From Phaeosaccion multiseriatum (lineage: Eukaryota > Ochrophyta, other classes), in assembly GCA_965112735.1 (NCBI GenBank), contig OZ218955.1, forward strand, positions 2,604,001 through 2,668,000: a stretch of 64,000 nt of DNA. The letters run 5' to 3'. Shown piece by piece: positions 1 through 14,358 of this stretch. Numbering within the stretch: the stretch's first letter is position 1; each line of letters opens with the position of its first letter. The notes under the pieces are model-generated. The model saw only the letters and a program-made list of their open reading frames with translations. It did not search any database and was not told the origin of the DNA. The position numbers and the translations under genes are program-made.

Positions 1-677
1 TTGCCACAAGGCCCTACCCTTTGCAGTAGGGCTACAGCACCATGTAGAGTGACTGTTACAGTACGGTACATGTAGAGTGGCTGTGGCATGGTGGTGGTAC
101 ACAGCCCCACAGACTCACAGACTCCTCACAATAAGCACGAGGGGCGGTGGAGGTTCGCAGCACAGAGAGGAGAGGCGCCTCCCCCACCCTCCCCCTCGCC
201 GAGGCCTCGCTGAGGGAGGTTCGAAAGAAACTCGAGTCTGGGACGCTGGATACACACTGTTGGTGGCTGTGTGGGGAGGGGGGAGGGGGGAGGGGGGAGG
301 GGGGGAGGGCGAGGTTCTAAAGAGTCAAAGACAGAGGGACGCTGCTGAAGAGCCGTGTCAGCACAGCGACCCCCCCCCCCCCATCTGGCCTTTCTTTGAA
401 TGAAGACTAATGACAAAATATATGTATATATAATATTTCGAAGTATAATTGTTTTAACATGCACCCTTTTGTCTTGTGTTGTCCATATATCAGGCGCCCT
501 TGGGGACACATCCCACCCCACACCCCACATGCCTGAAGCTTAGTTAGGTTTGGTGTGTTATGTAGTCTCTCTTGTGTTGTCTTTTGTCCTACTCAACATC
601 TAAAATGATGACAGGATGACAGATGGCAGTTCATCTAAAATCATTCCAACAAATGGCAGGCAGTCTCTGCTCAACAT
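1..677. other. 3' flank of the formin gene, no gene seen
   Basis: No supported coding region. The stretch holds several G-rich runs (about 274-306) and a C run near 370-382. A 24-base stretch containing the formin stop region (670-693) is repeated just downstream at 592-615, so the last codons and stop of the formin are present twice in tandem. The formin 3' UTR presumably lies here. Confidence 0.5.
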
Positions 678-3600
678 CTAAAATGATGACAGGAGATGGC
701 AGTCTCTACAGCGCCACACGTGCGCCGTCTCGAGCGAGGAAAGGTTCTCCTCTTCCTTCTCCCCTGCGCAAGAGGTGTGAAACCACTTACCACACCCTGC
801 CTCCCCACCTTCTCCACCCTCCCCCCCGCATCGTATCAGCTGTGCCGTTGGCTCACGAGAGTCCCCGCACACGCTGCACGGCTGCTTCTCTGCTCCACGC
901 CCTTCTCCCTCCTCCCCCTCAGACGAGCCCTTCTCCTCTCCTTCCTCTCCTGGTGGCACCTTCGAGGACTCTTTCCCCTCTCCTGCTGGTGATGACTCTG
1001 GATGCTCCACGCTATCCAGGTCCGCAGCAGAAAGCGGAGACGTCGTGAATCCCTTACCCTTGCCCTTACCCTTCCGCTTCTTCTTCCTTCCTCCTCTCCT
1101 CCCCTTCCCGCCTCTCCCTGTTGCTCCCATTGTTACCCCCATCGTCGCTCCCATTGTTGATTCCATGCCTCCTTCCGGCTCTCCTCCTCCCTCTTCTTCT
1201 CCTCCTCCTGCTGCTGCTGCTGCTGCTGCGGTCGCGTTAGCGTCCACTGCCTGTTCAACTTCCTCCCCCTGTTTTCCCTCTTCATGCTCCTCCTTCTCTG
1301 CTGCTGCTGCTGCTGCTGCGGCGGGCGTGTTAGCTTCCACTGCCTGTTCAACTTCCTCCCCCTGTTTTCCCTCTTCAACCTCCTCCTCCTTCTCTGCTAC
1401 TGCTGCGGGCGCGTTAGCTTCCACTGCCTGTTTAACTTCCTCCTCCTGTTTTCCCTCTTCACCCTCCTCCTTGTCGCTGCCTGTTGCTGCTGCTGCTGCG
1501 GGTGTGTTACCTTTTACTGCCTGTCCTCCCCCCTGTTTCCCCTCTTCACCCTGCTCCTCCTTCTCCCCCTCCTTGTCGCTGGCTCCTGCTTCTGCGGCGG
1601 GCGTGTTAGCTTCCACTGCCTGTTCAACTTCCTCCCCCTCTTTTCCCTCTTCACCCTCCTCCTCCTTCTCTGCTGCTGCTGCGGGCGCGTTAGCTTCCAC
1701 TGCCTGTTCAACTTCCTCCCCCTGTTCTCCCTCTTCACCCTCCTCCTTGTCGCTGCCTGTTGCTGCTGCTGCTGCCGACGCGCCACCTTCCACTGCCTCT
1801 CCTTCGCCCTGTTTGCTCTCCTCCTCGTCCTCCTCCTTGTCGCTGCCGTCCCGATCAATGGACATGGACATAGAGAGGGTGCTGCCTGCCCCCTTCCCTG
1901 TGTCTGAGAAGCACGCCGCGTCATATACAGTCCTCTCCCACTCCTCATTCTCTGCCCCCCCTCCTTCTGCCTCCCCCCCTCCCTCTCCCTTCCCCTCTCC
2001 CCCTCCTCCTGCTTCCCCTGTCTCCCCTGTCTCCCCTGTCTGCCCTGCCTCGCCTCCGTCTCCCTCCCCTTCGTCTTCCTCGTCGCCGAAGATGCTTGTC
2101 ACAGTCAATGCATTCTTCTCTTCTCCGTCGTCGTTGCCGTCGTCGTTGTCGTTGTCGTCTTCGTCGTCGTTTGCGGTCTTTCCGAGAGCAAAGAAAGGGA
2201 ATAGCTCCTCGTCCCCTTCAGAGGGGAGAGAGAGGGGCCCTTCCTTGTGTGTGTCCTCCAGCTTGGTGTCCACCTTGGACACCTCGAACTTCTTCCCGCC
2301 TGTATCTGCCTCCTCGCCCTCCTTCTTACCCTCCTCTTCGGCGTCGGTCGTCTCCTCAGCTTCCTCCTTCTCCTCCTTTCCCTCGCCCTCCTTCTTACCC
2401 GCCTCTTTCAAGTCTGTATTTTCCTTCTCCTCCTCAGCTTCGTCCTTCGTCGCCTCGCCCTTCTTCACGCCTGCGTCTCCCTCGCCTTCCTTCTTGCCCC
2501 CTGCTTCCGCATCGGCCTCTGCCTGCACCTTCTCCTCCTGCTCTTCCTGCTTCTCTGCTAGCTCATCTCCCTCCACCACCGTTGGCTCCACACCATCCCC
2601 ATTACTCACATCTTTCACCACATCTTCTGATGGAGCACATGTGTAGTACAGGTTCAGATTCTCCGCACCTTCCCCCTCCCCTTGCTCCCCTTGCTCCTCC
2701 TTCTTCCCCTCTCTCTCCTTGCGCTTCGCCTCCTCCGCGTCTTTCCGTGCCCGCTCTCTAAGCGCGATGACCCACTCCCCCTTGTTGAGGTCAGCGTTCT
2801 TCTCCTTCGACGCCAACGCTGGCCCCTCCCCCCTGCCCCCAGCGGCCTTTGCGTCTCTTGACGCGTCCTTGTCCTTCCGAGGACTGCCCCCCCCAGTGCC
2901 CCTGAGCAGCGCCTGCACCCCCCCGGCCCCCTCCGCTTCCCCGTCAGCTGTGGACCCTCCCTTGCCCCCCTCGCTCTCCTCCTTCTCCTCCTTTTCGCTC
3001 TTCTCCTCAGCCGCCTTGGAAGGACTTCCGCCTCCTCCTCCGTCTCCTTCTTTTCCAGCGGCCGCCGCTGCTGCGCCCTGAGCGGCCTCTGCCAAGCTCT
3101 TTGTGGAGTCGCCGCTGCCTGCTGCTGCAGCTGCTGCTGGACTCTTGCTACTCTTGCTGCCGCTGCCGCCCCCACTCGCCCTCCTCTTGCCGTGCTTGCC
3201 CCCTCCCCCCTCCTTGCCGTCCTTGCCCGCCTCCTTTGCTAACTTGGCCTCTTTGTCAGCCCTCTCCTTCTTCTCTCTCTTCTCCTGCGCCTTGCGCTCT
3301 CTCTCCTTGGATTTCTCCTGCCTCTCCACGTGCTCTCGAGCCTGCGAATGGAGAGCCAACACAACACGCGCAGGACAGAGAGCGGGTACATACCGTACAG
3401 CTGAGTACACCTGAGCCGACCTTCCCCTCTCCAGTCGAAGCCACTTCACTCCACTCCACCCCACTCCTCCTCCTCCTCCTCCTCCTCCTCCTCCTCCTCC
3501 TCCTCCTCCTCCGCCTCCTCCTCCCCCCATCTCCTTCTCCGTCACCCCCTCCTCAAGCGAGCTCACTCACTCACTCACTCACTCACTCACCTCATCAAAG

Positions 3601-6600
3601 ACAAGAATGAACTTGTGAAGAGTGCTGAACAAGTAAGCGGGGGTGTGTTCGGGGTTCTCACCGAAGTACTCAATCACGCCCTGGGGGAGAGGGAGAGCGA
3701 GGAGGAGCAGAGGGAGGAGGAGGAGGAGGAGGAGGAGGAGGAGGAGGAGGAGGAGGAGGAGAAAGGGGAGGAGGGGGGACGGGGGGCAGGTCAGGTCTGG
3801 ACAGAAGAGCAGAGGGGTGAGAAACACTGTGCACCTCCCGTCCATATTGCAAGAGGGCACTATTCTCGGCACCAAAAGTAATAGGCCAGCAAAACACAGC
3901 CACCACCGCACCCTACTCACGCACCTTGAACCCCTCCTGCATGCCCTCAATCATCTTCTTGGACGCCTCGAGTTTGCTCTCTGCATCTCTTAAGAACAGC
4001 GCAAGCTTCACGCGCCGGTCCTTCAGCGGGTCCACAGCAGGAAGGTCCTCGGGCAGACGCATGGGGCTTTTGCTCCTACTCCTCGTGCTGCTCTTGAGCC
4101 GCCCACGGTCAAGCGGGTTCTCTTTCTCCTTCTCTTTCTCCTCCGAGGCGCCGTCGCTCACCTCGCGTCCCCCCCTCTCCCCCTCGTCCTTGCCCTTCTG
4201 CTGGCCCTTTTCGTCCCCCTTCTCCTCCTCCTCCTCCTCCTCCTCCTCCTCGCCGCTCTCCTTCTTGAGCTTGGAGCCATCCTTGGGCCCAAATCTGGAT
4301 CCAACTTTGGGGGACTTGTCTGTGGAGCCTGGTCTTGGAGATGCCCCCCCTGCACTATCAAAGTGCACCAAAACAGGGCCGCTAGGAGCTGAGAGCACAT
4401 GGGTGAGAGAGAGAGAGTGAGTGAGTATGAGGTAAGACAGACAGAGAGAAGAGGGGGAGAAAGAGAGAAAGACGATCAGAGCAGCGTCAGTGGCAGGCAG
4501 CAGCAGGTACAAAAGCACAGGCGCACTTTCAACCGAGGCAAGGAGGCAACGCAAGGGGATGAAACACACACGCACGCACTGTCACGCACGGCACGCACGA
4601 ACGGCGGCACGCAAGCACAACGAACCCCACACCTCCACACCTCGCACCTTCGTCTCCTCCTCCTCCTCCTCCTCCTCCGGTAGGGGTGAGGGCGGCGGTG
4701 CGCGGCTCAGACTTCATGGCGGCAAGGAGTCTCACCGCGCCGCTCCTCCTCGGGGTGCTGCCCGTGAGCGCAGCGCTGAGCAGCTCCGGGTCGGGCTGGA
4801 GCTCCTCGTCTTCGCTGACCATGTCCTTCAGTTTGGCGTACTCGCGTTCTAGACCCTGTTGCTCGGCCACAATGCTGTTGTAGGCATATAGGGAAAGGCG
4901 TATGGGTATGGGCAAAAGGTGTATGGGTTAGGGCAGGCATATGGGCAGGCAAGGGGGAGGCGTAGAGAATGCCTACGGTGGGCAGGAAGATGGATGGGCA
5001 GGGCAGGGCAGGGCAGGACAGGACAGGACAGGACAGGACAGGACAGGGCAAGCAAGCACAGCTCCCCTCACCCCAACAACTGGACTTGACTCACGTGGAG
5101 ATGAGGTAGCGGCTTGCTGGGAACACAAGGTCCAGGTCCTCCTTGAAACCCAGCAGCGGCTTGCTAAAGGCGCCCCCAGCCGCAGCATGCCCTCCCCCTT
5201 CCATGACGCGCCCTTCCCCCGAGGTCCCGCCACCCGGGGTCTGCACCCCCTGCACGCGGGCATCATGTCGCTTGACCAAGATGACGAGGTAGTGGAGGAT
5301 GGAGGTGCGCCCATCAAAGGCCTTGGAGGAGCTAAGGTTGAGTAGAAGGTCCAGGGTGAAGCCGTGTGTCTCCTTCTGATTGAGTTCGTTGCCCACCTTG
5401 AGGATAATGCCGAGGAGACGCTTCAGTCGGTACGAGGTGGTGACCTGCGAGGGAGTGGGTGAGTGGGAGTGGGTGGGTGGCAGTGGGTGGATGGGATGAG
5501 TGAGTGAGTGAGTGAGTGAGGGAAGGGAGGGACGTGAGTGTACGAGTGAGTGTGTGCCGTTCATGCGCTCGTTCGGAAGTGTCGGACCTGTGTGCACGCC
5601 TTGCTGATGGTGGCCGCGTCGTTGAGCATTGAGGAGAGCCTCTCTGCGAAGGCATGCCTGAACACCATAGACTTGAGCCGCACCACCCTGTTGGGCACCT
5701 TCACCATCTCCAGCATAAACCTGGGGTATAGAGGGGGAGGGGGGGGGGGTGGCAGATCAAGGGCAGGAGGAGGGACGTGAGGTACTGCTCTCTCTCTCTA
5801 TGTATATATAACTCTCTCTTTCTGAGACACACCACTTTACCACTGGATCTCTGACTTACTGGTCGGCCTTGGCAAGCAGCTTAGGGTCTCCTGTGTAGGC
5901 CTTGAGCGTGCTCTCCTCCTCCTTGTCGGGCATGAAAGCGATGAGCGATTGGCATTGCTCCACGTGCAGCTCCGAGATGTCCAGGCAGCGCACGGCCTGA
6001 GAGACGAGGGATAGGAGGAAGGGCAGGAGGAGGAGGAGGAGGAGGAGGAGGGACAGGAAGAGGAGGAGGAGGAGGAGGAGCAGGAGGAGGAGGGGGAGCA
6101 GGACGAGGAGGAGGAGCACCGGGAGGGGGAGGGCGAGACAGGGACACGCATGGTAGGAAGGAGCAAGGGGAAGGGGTGAGGGAGTGCGCGATCACTTGTT
6201 TCCTCTCCATGCATGCGTCGATGGATTGGAGCGTGTTCGAGGGAGGGTCTTGCATTCCTTGCATGACAGTACCTCGCGCATTTGCTCGTAGGTGAGTTTG
6301 ATGCGGGCAATAGCGATGCCGGTGTTCATGGCGCGTTTGCCGTCGATGAGAGAGATCTCCTTGGGTTTCTTGTCTTCCTTCTTCTCCACCTAGTTGGGTA
6401 GTAAGTCCGTGAGAGGGTGCACAGATGGATGAAAAGAACATACAGAGACATACAGAGAGGTAGGGCACACAGAGGCATATGGGCAGACAGTCAGCTCAAC
6501 ACGCTTTAAAGCTGCCTTCCCTCCTTCCTTCCCTCCCCTCTCTCTCCCCTCCTCCCTTCCTCTGTATCACCAACTCGCTCACCTTCTTCTTCTCCTTCTT

Positions 6601-9600
6601 CTGCCCGACCTTCTCCACGAAGAGCTCCTCGAACTCCTTCATGTCGATCTCCACATTGGTAAGCTCATCCTCTGCCTGTACCTGGTGTCAGTCAGACAGA
6701 CAGATAAGAGGCGTAGGGTCAGACAGCCAGTCAGTCAGTCAGTCAGTGAGTGAGTGAGTCAGTCAGCCAAACAGTCACTCAGTCCATAAGTCAGTCAAAC
6801 AGTCAGTAAGTCGTGTCAGTCAGTCGGTTGTGACAGTCAGTCAGTCAGTCCGTCCGTCATTCAGTCAGTCAGTCTTCAGTTAGTCAATCAATCAGTCAGT
6901 CAGCCCCAGCCAGTCAGTTCAGTCAGTCACTCAGACAGTACCTTGGCCCAGAGAGAGTTCTCTGACGGCTGCCGGGCCGCCACAAAGTGCAGCTTACGCC
7001 TTTTCTCCTGCGAAGGGGGTGAGAAGCACAGAGGGAAGAGGGGGGGAATAGGCAGAGGGGGCAGAGGGAGGGAGGGGAAGAAGGGGATGAAGGGGTGAGA
7101 GGCAACATAGCGTGATACGTATCACCAACACAGATACATACCTTAGGGATGACGACCTTCGCTCTTCCTGGCACAGGAGGCGGCGCCCCCCCTCCCTTCT
7201 TCCCAAAGGGCAGCCCGCCCCCTATACCACCCTTCCCCTTGAGCAAGCCTGGTGGGGGGGGCGGAATACCCTTGCCGAGTAGTCCCGGGGGCGGTGGGGG
7301 AATTCCGTTGCCAAGTAGCCCCGGTGGAGGAGGGGGGATGCCCGGCAGCGGGGTTGCTCCTGCTGTTGCTCCTGCTGCTGCTCCTGGGGCCGGTATCTGC
7401 TTGTCTGGGTCGTCCAATAATGCCGCATCGAGCTTCTCAGCCCCCATCTTCATCACCACAGCTCCTCTCGGAGTCCCCACCTTCAGCATCTTGAAAAACT
7501 TGGCATAGTCTGGATGGTCCTTTGCTGCCACAGTAGCAGGGCTTGCTGCTGCTGCTGCTGCTGCTCCCGGAGCCGGTATCTGCTTGTCTGGGTCGTCCAA
7601 TAATGCCGCATCGAGACTCTCAGCCCCCATCTTCATCACCACAGCTCCTCTCGGAGTCCCCACCTTCAGCATCTTGAAAAACTTTGCATAGTCTGGATGG
7701 TCCTTTGCTGCCACAGTAGCAGGGCCTGCTGCTGCTGCTGCTGCTCCCGGAGCCGCTATCTGCTTGTCTGGGTCGTCCAATAATGCCACATCGAGATTCT
7801 CAGCCCCCATCTTCATCACCACAGCTCCTCTCGGAGTCCCCACCTTCAGCATCTTGAAAAACTTTGCATAGTCAGGGTGGTCCTTTGCTGCCACAGTAGC
7901 AGGGCCTGCTGCTGCTGCTGCTGCTCCCGGAGCCGCTATCTGCTTGTCTGGGTCGTCCAATAATGCCACATCGAGATTCTCAGCCCCCATCTTCATCACC
8001 ACAGCTCCTCTCGGAGTCCCCACCTTCAGCATCTTGAAAAACTTGGCATAGTCAGGGTGGTCCTTTGCTGCCACAGTAGCAGGGCCTGCTGCTGCTGCTC
8101 CCGGAGCCGGTATCTGCTTGTCTGGGTCGTCAAGCAATGCCGCATCGAGATTCTCAGCCCCCATCTTCATCACCACAGCTCCTCTCGGAGTCCCCACCTT
8201 CAGCATCTTGAAAAACTTTGCATAGTCTGGATGGTCCTTTGCTGCCACGGTAGCTGGGCCGGCTGCTGCTTCTGCTACTGCCTCTCCCGCTCCTGGCGCC
8301 GGTATCTGCTTCTCGGGATCGTCAAGCAATGCCGCATCGAGATTCTCAGCCCCCATCTTCATCACCACAGCTCCTCTCGGAGTCCCCACCTTCAGCATCT
8401 TGAAAAATTTCGCATAGTCAGGGTGGTCCTTTGCCGCCACAGTAGCAGGGCCTGCTGCTGCTCCCGCTCCTGGCGCCGGTATCTGCTTGTCTGGGTCGTC
8501 CAATAATGCCGCATCGAGATTCTCAGCCCCCATCTTCATCACCACAGCTCCTCTCGGAGTCCCCACCTTCAGCATCTTGAAAAACTTCGCATAGTCAGGG
8601 TGGTCCTTTGCTGCCACAGTAGCAGGGCCTGCTGCTGCTGCTCCCGGAGCCGCTATCTGCTTGTCTGGGTCGTCCAATAATGCCTCATCGAGATTCTCAG
8701 CCCCCATCTTCAACACCACAGCTCCTCTCGGAGTCCCCACCTTCAACATCTTGAAAAACTTTGCATAGTCTGGATGGTCCTTTACTGCCACAGTACCTGG
8801 GCCGGCTGCTGCTTCTGCTGCTGCTCCCGCTCCTGGTGCCGGTATCTGCTTGTCTGGGTCGTCAAGCAATGCCGCATCGAGATTCTCAGTCCCCATCTTC
8901 AACACCACAGCTCCTCTCGGAGTCCCCACCTTCAGCATCTTGAAAAACTTTGCATAATCAGGGTGGTCCTTTGCCGCCACAGTAGCCGGGCCTCCTCCTC
9001 CTCCTGGTGCTGCTGCTCCTCCTGGTGCTGCTCCTGCTCCTGCCGCAGCTCCTGATACCAATCCTGCCGCTCCAGCCGGAATCTGCTTGTCGGGGTCGTC
9101 CAGCAAGGCAGGGTCTATATTCTCGGCCCTCATCTTATTCTCCACCACCGCCTTCGGAGCGCCCACCTTCAGTATCTTGAAGAACTTTGCCAAATCAGGA
9201 TGATCCTTCGCTGCCACCATAGGCACAGCAGCCCAAGGGGGAGGGCTGGAGGGAGGCGCGCAGCCTTCTGGGGCGGTTAGCTGAGCATCCGGCGTGTCTA
9301 AGACGGACGCATCCAGGCCTTCCGCTGCCATCTTGTGAGCTACTGCCCCCTGCGGCAGCCCCACCTTAAGCATGCGGAAGAATTTCTCGTAAGTGGGGTG
9401 ATCCTTCGCACACATCGTAGCCTGTATCACTGGTGCTGGTGCTGGTGCTGGTGCTGGTGCTGGGGACAATACAACGCCACCCAAAGCAGTAGCCCCCAGA
9501 GCAGACGACGTTGCCGCTGCGAAACCCTCCGGTGCTGGCAGTTGAGCGCTCGGATCATCCAACACGGAGGCGTCATCATCATCCTCTGACAGCAACCCCT

Positions 9601-12600
9601 CGGCCCTCATCTTGTTCACTACTGCGCCCCGTGGCGTGCCCACCTTGAGCATCTTGAAGAACCTTGCATAGTCAGGGTGGTCCTTTGCACTGATAGTCGT
9701 TGACAGGGAGGGAGGGGGCGCCTCCTCGATCGCTGCTTTCTCCGTCGGTGCTGCACCCGCGGTGCCGCCTGCTGCCATCCCAGAGCCCTCACCGCCCCTC
9801 CCTCCTCCTCCTCCTCCTCCTCCTCCTCCTCCTCCTCCTCCCCCACCGCCGCCACTCTGATTGGTCATCATCTGTATGAACTGCTCCGGCGTCAAGCCCA
9901 TCTTTCGCATGTGAGACGCGAGGGCCTGAATGTCTCCTTGGAGGGTGTTGGAAAGATCGATCTTCTTGCCGTCTCCCTCTGCCCCGCCTGCCCCCTCTCC
10001 CTCCCCTGCCCTAGCCACCTCGCCATCGGTGGAGTCTGGTTCCGGCCCCCCAAGCGCCGAACCGGGGGCTGCCAGGGTTTCCCCGAAGTCAATCTGCACG
10101 GGGCTTGCTGCTTCTGGCTTCTTCTCTGGTGACATCATCACTTCACCCGATCCCCCCGACACCCCCGCCCCTACGATGCCCACCACTGACTTGCTCCTCC
10201 CTCCTCCGCCCCGCCGCCAACCCGCTGCTGCTGCCCCCACTATTCCCATTAGGCCTCCCACGGGTCCTCCTCCTCCTCCTCCTCCTCCTCCTGCCGCTGC
10301 ACCCGCCCCTGCTGCGTTGGCTATCGATTCCTTGTCTGCCTCTGCCCTCGCTCGGCTCGCTGCTGGTGATACCCCGTCCTGCTGCTCCATGAGAGGCGCA
10401 GCAGCAAAGCCTCCGGACGTCTCGAGCTCGCGAGAGGTGCGGGTGCAGCTGAGTTCAGCACTGCCGGGGGGAAAGGGGTGAGTGAGTGAGTCAGTGAGGG
10501 AGTGGATACGTGAGTCAGTGAGGGAGTGGATACGTGAGTGAGTGGGTGGGAGAGGGAGTGAGTGAGTACGCGCGTGAATGAGAGAGTGAGTGAGCTGGGT
10601 TCAGCGCTGCTGGGGGGAAGGGGGCAACAGCCGATATCAAGCAAGTCAGAGAGGTGGTGGCAAGGAAGGAACGGCCTGCAGCAGCGTAAGTGGCGCCTTT
10701 GACTGAACTTGCACACTCATATCTCCAGGAGTAGCACTGCCACAGTGCGTCAGACAACAAGACAGAGACAGCAGACAGAGAGACGGACGGACGGAGAGAG
10801 AGTGGGGCGGATCAAACACGCACACGAACACAACACAACATGCCCACATACCCACGCACGCACCTTGAGATCGGTGAATGCGTTCCTGACGCGTTGAGGG
10901 CCTTGGTCATTGTCGCACCCAACGACTCCTGCGGAGACTTCGACCTCGAAGAAGCTCTTGGAGACCTCGACCCGGAGTCCTTCGCTTCCTTCTTCTTCTT
11001 CGCCTTGTCCGCGAGGGGTGAGTATGGCGAGTGCGGGGAGTGTGGGGAAAAGTCACGGAAGAGTCTTCCTCGGGACGGAGGGGTGGCAGCAGAGGAGGGG
11101 GAGGCTTCCGCGCCCCTCCCTCTGCTGCCATCTGCCCCAGCAGCAGCGAAGGGGCTTGGGCCCGCCCCTGTCGCCGCCTCGGGGGTGTGCCGAGGGAAGT
11201 CACGGAAAAGCACCCCCCTTGGGGAGGCCACCTTTGATGCGTCGATACGATCCGTATCTAATGCTGCTCGCGTTAGGACAGGAAGGGAGAAGAGGGAGGG
11301 AGGGAGGGATGGAGGGGGGCAGGGGTAGGTGCTAAGTCCTGCATCCAAACTGCCTTGTTACACCCAAACTGTCGCGCAAGCGGTGGCACAGTAAACAAGA
11401 CCCACCACCATTCCCCAGAGGAGAAACACCGCAGTGAAAACCCCGTCTACTCGCCGCCACCCACACCCCCCTGGGGAGGCCACCCACCTGGAGTCGTCTG
11501 CTTCTTCGCTCCACTTCGCCCTGCCACATGCCCCCTCGGGCTTACCCCAGGGCTGAGCTCCTCTGCTCCCGTGGGAAAGAAAACAGATCCTCTTCCTCCT
11601 GCCCCTGTCGAAGCTGCCGAAGACGAACGTGCGGACCCCCCCAAAGACGAGTCCCGTCCTTCTCTGACACTATCCCCGCCTCCTAACGCCGTGGCAAGGT
11701 CTGCTTCCGCCTCCTCCCTGCAGGTGGGGCAAGACCACGAAGAGAACATCTTCCGAAGATACTGCTCGTGGTGCGTCTTTTCCGCTCGAGATGTGAGCCG
11801 GAAAGGAATCCTCTTCTCGCCAACGCAAAAGGTGTGATACTGCAGTCCTCCGCAGCGCCCACTGCACGTCACCAACTGATCCTTCTGTAGGGGGTCCTCA
11901 CACTCACAAGTGGAGCTTGCGCAGCGGAAGGAAGACGAGGCACCGATGGCCTTCGAGAGGGGCCGGGAGGAAGAGGACGAGGAGGAGGAAGCGGGCGGGG
12001 GAGACGTGGCAGCAGTGGCGGCCGTCCCCGCACTGGCCGCAGGAGACACAGGAGGGGACCGGCCGCTCCTCTTTGCATGTCTGACGGAGAGACTCGGTGA
12101 CCGCTTGGGAGAGCGAGCACCACTTGATGATGGCAATGCCTCTGGTGATGCCAGGGATAGTGCCGAGGCGCCCCCACCGAAGCTCGACGCCACTCGCTGC
12201 CGCCGCCCCTTGGAGGCAGCCACGCTGTCGGTCGCCCCCCCCCCCCCCGCCAGACGTGAGGGCGGCCTTCAGGCTAGACTTGGGCAGAGCCGGGGACAGA
12301 GAGCGGACGGCTGTGGCTTCGCTGCCACTGCCGCGGCCTCCGGTCCTAGACCCCGCCCCGCCCCCGCCCCCCCAGTGATCCCTGCTGCTACTGCTGCTGC
12401 TCCCATCACCCCCTTGCTTGACAATGCCCTGTATAGAGCGGCGTTGCCGATGCCCCCCTCCGCGGCTGATGAGAAAGTCGCTGCGTCGCCCCCCCTCCAG
12501 CGGTTGCGAGGGTGAGGGTGGGGCGGACGACTGCGGCGAGCTGCTTCCACTGCCATCGGTATCCAACTCCTCGTAATCATCATCGTCGTCCTCCTCTTCC

Positions 12601-13198
12601 TCCTCATCCTCCTCTTCCTCAGAGGAGCTCTCCATCGACACGCTCATACGCCCCGGTAGGTCCGTCTCCGTCATGAGCTCAATTGCCCCGTTCACGTTAT
12701 TGTTGGTGAGCTGCAGAGCCAGGGTGGAGGCCTGGGGAGGGTAGCCAATGCCCAGCAGCTTCTCAATCTTCTGAAGAGCAGGGTTCATGTAGTGGAAGCT
12801 GCTGATGTCTGCCAGACCCATCAGACACGCCTTGGCCCCGCCTGCCACATCCTCCCCTGACACCGGGCCGCTCACCCCTCTGCCCACGCCGTCGCCATCC
12901 TCATCGTTGCACATGATGAGCTGCAGGCTGAAGTCCTCTTCGTCCACCTGACCCTTGTAAGGAGGCATGAGGTCCACTCCGCTCAGCTTCACAATCACCA
13001 CGTTGCCTGAGATGAAGCCTTTTGGAAGTCGGGCAGAAGGGGTCAGTCAGAGGTGCGAGGAGGGAGGTGAGTGGTTGAGGGGTTGGGGAGATGAGGGTGG
13101 GGGGAGGGGCTTGACGTCATGGGGTTATGAAAGAAGTGGGGCGGCGAGCGGAGTGTATGAGAGAGTACAATGATAGGTGCTACTACTACTATTTACCA

Positions 13199-13247
<49 letters not shown>

Positions 13248-14314
13248 TTACTACTACTACTACTACTGTCGCTGCTACTGCTACTTCTACTACAACTGTT
13301 GCTACTACTCCTCCTCCTACTACTACTACTACTGCAACTGTTGCTACTACTACTGCTACTACTACTGCTGCAACTGCTGCTACTACTACAACTGTTGCTA
13401 CTACTGCTACAACTACTTCTACACTTTGTGTCATCACTACCACTATTACCACAACTACTACTACCACTTCCACCACTACGAGTAAGTATTCGCTTATAGT
13501 CCGTGTGCAGTTGAAGTGTCTGAGCAGCACGTGTGGTACCAGCACGACGAGTACCACTAGCAATAACTACTACTACAAGTACCACACACACACACACCAC
13601 ACACACCAACCCCCACCACTACCACCACCACCACTACTACACCAGTAAGTAAAACAAGTGTAGCAATCACACCTGTACAGTTGCAGTATCTGAGCAGCAC
13701 GTGGTCCGTATTGTTGGGGTCGTCCTCCTCGTCTGCAGGATTGGGCGGGAAGCGCACTATGATGGTGAACTCGCCACACAGGGTCCGCTCCACCTGTGCC
13801 GGAAAGGTCAGGGGCAGGGGCAAGAGCAAGGGTAAGGGCAAGGGCAAGGGCAGGGGCAGGGGCTAGCGACATCTTCGTCCCCACATCTCTCTGTTGCTAT
13901 CTCTCTCTCTCTCTCTCTCTCTGTGCACACCATGGTGCACCATCCAATACAGACCTTGTAAAACCCCATTCCGTCCTCCGGCTCCCAGTTCATCATGCCG
14001 GGATCAGACTTCTCCGACGAATACAACACGTGCTCCGTCCCGTGCACTTCAATGATGGGGGACGCGTCCATGGGCAGCCCCGTCAGCGTGATGGCATTCA
14101 ACTTGAGCATTACGGCATGAGGGGCCCGGCCTTCGCTAATCAGAGTGTCGAAGTTTTGGAAGAAGGTGTTGAGGGAGGGGGGGAGGTTGGCAATCCACTT
14201 GTCTGTGTTGGTGGTGGAGCCGAGGCGCAGAAGCAACACCCGCTCCAGACTGTCCCGAATCGTTCTGTTTTTGTGCGGTGGGTGGGAGCGAGCGTGCGTG
14301 TGTGTGTGTGTGTG

Positions 14315-14358
<44 letters not shown>

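Noticed and set aside
1045-2646. 533-codon plus-strand frame opposite the formin tail
   Set aside because: Antisense of the acidic exon; the minus strand holds the PHD finger and consistent splice phases.
10515-10760. Extra formin exon between 11263-10864 and 10460-7142
   Set aside because: The flanking exons join in phase directly, and no donor/acceptor pair in between keeps frame.
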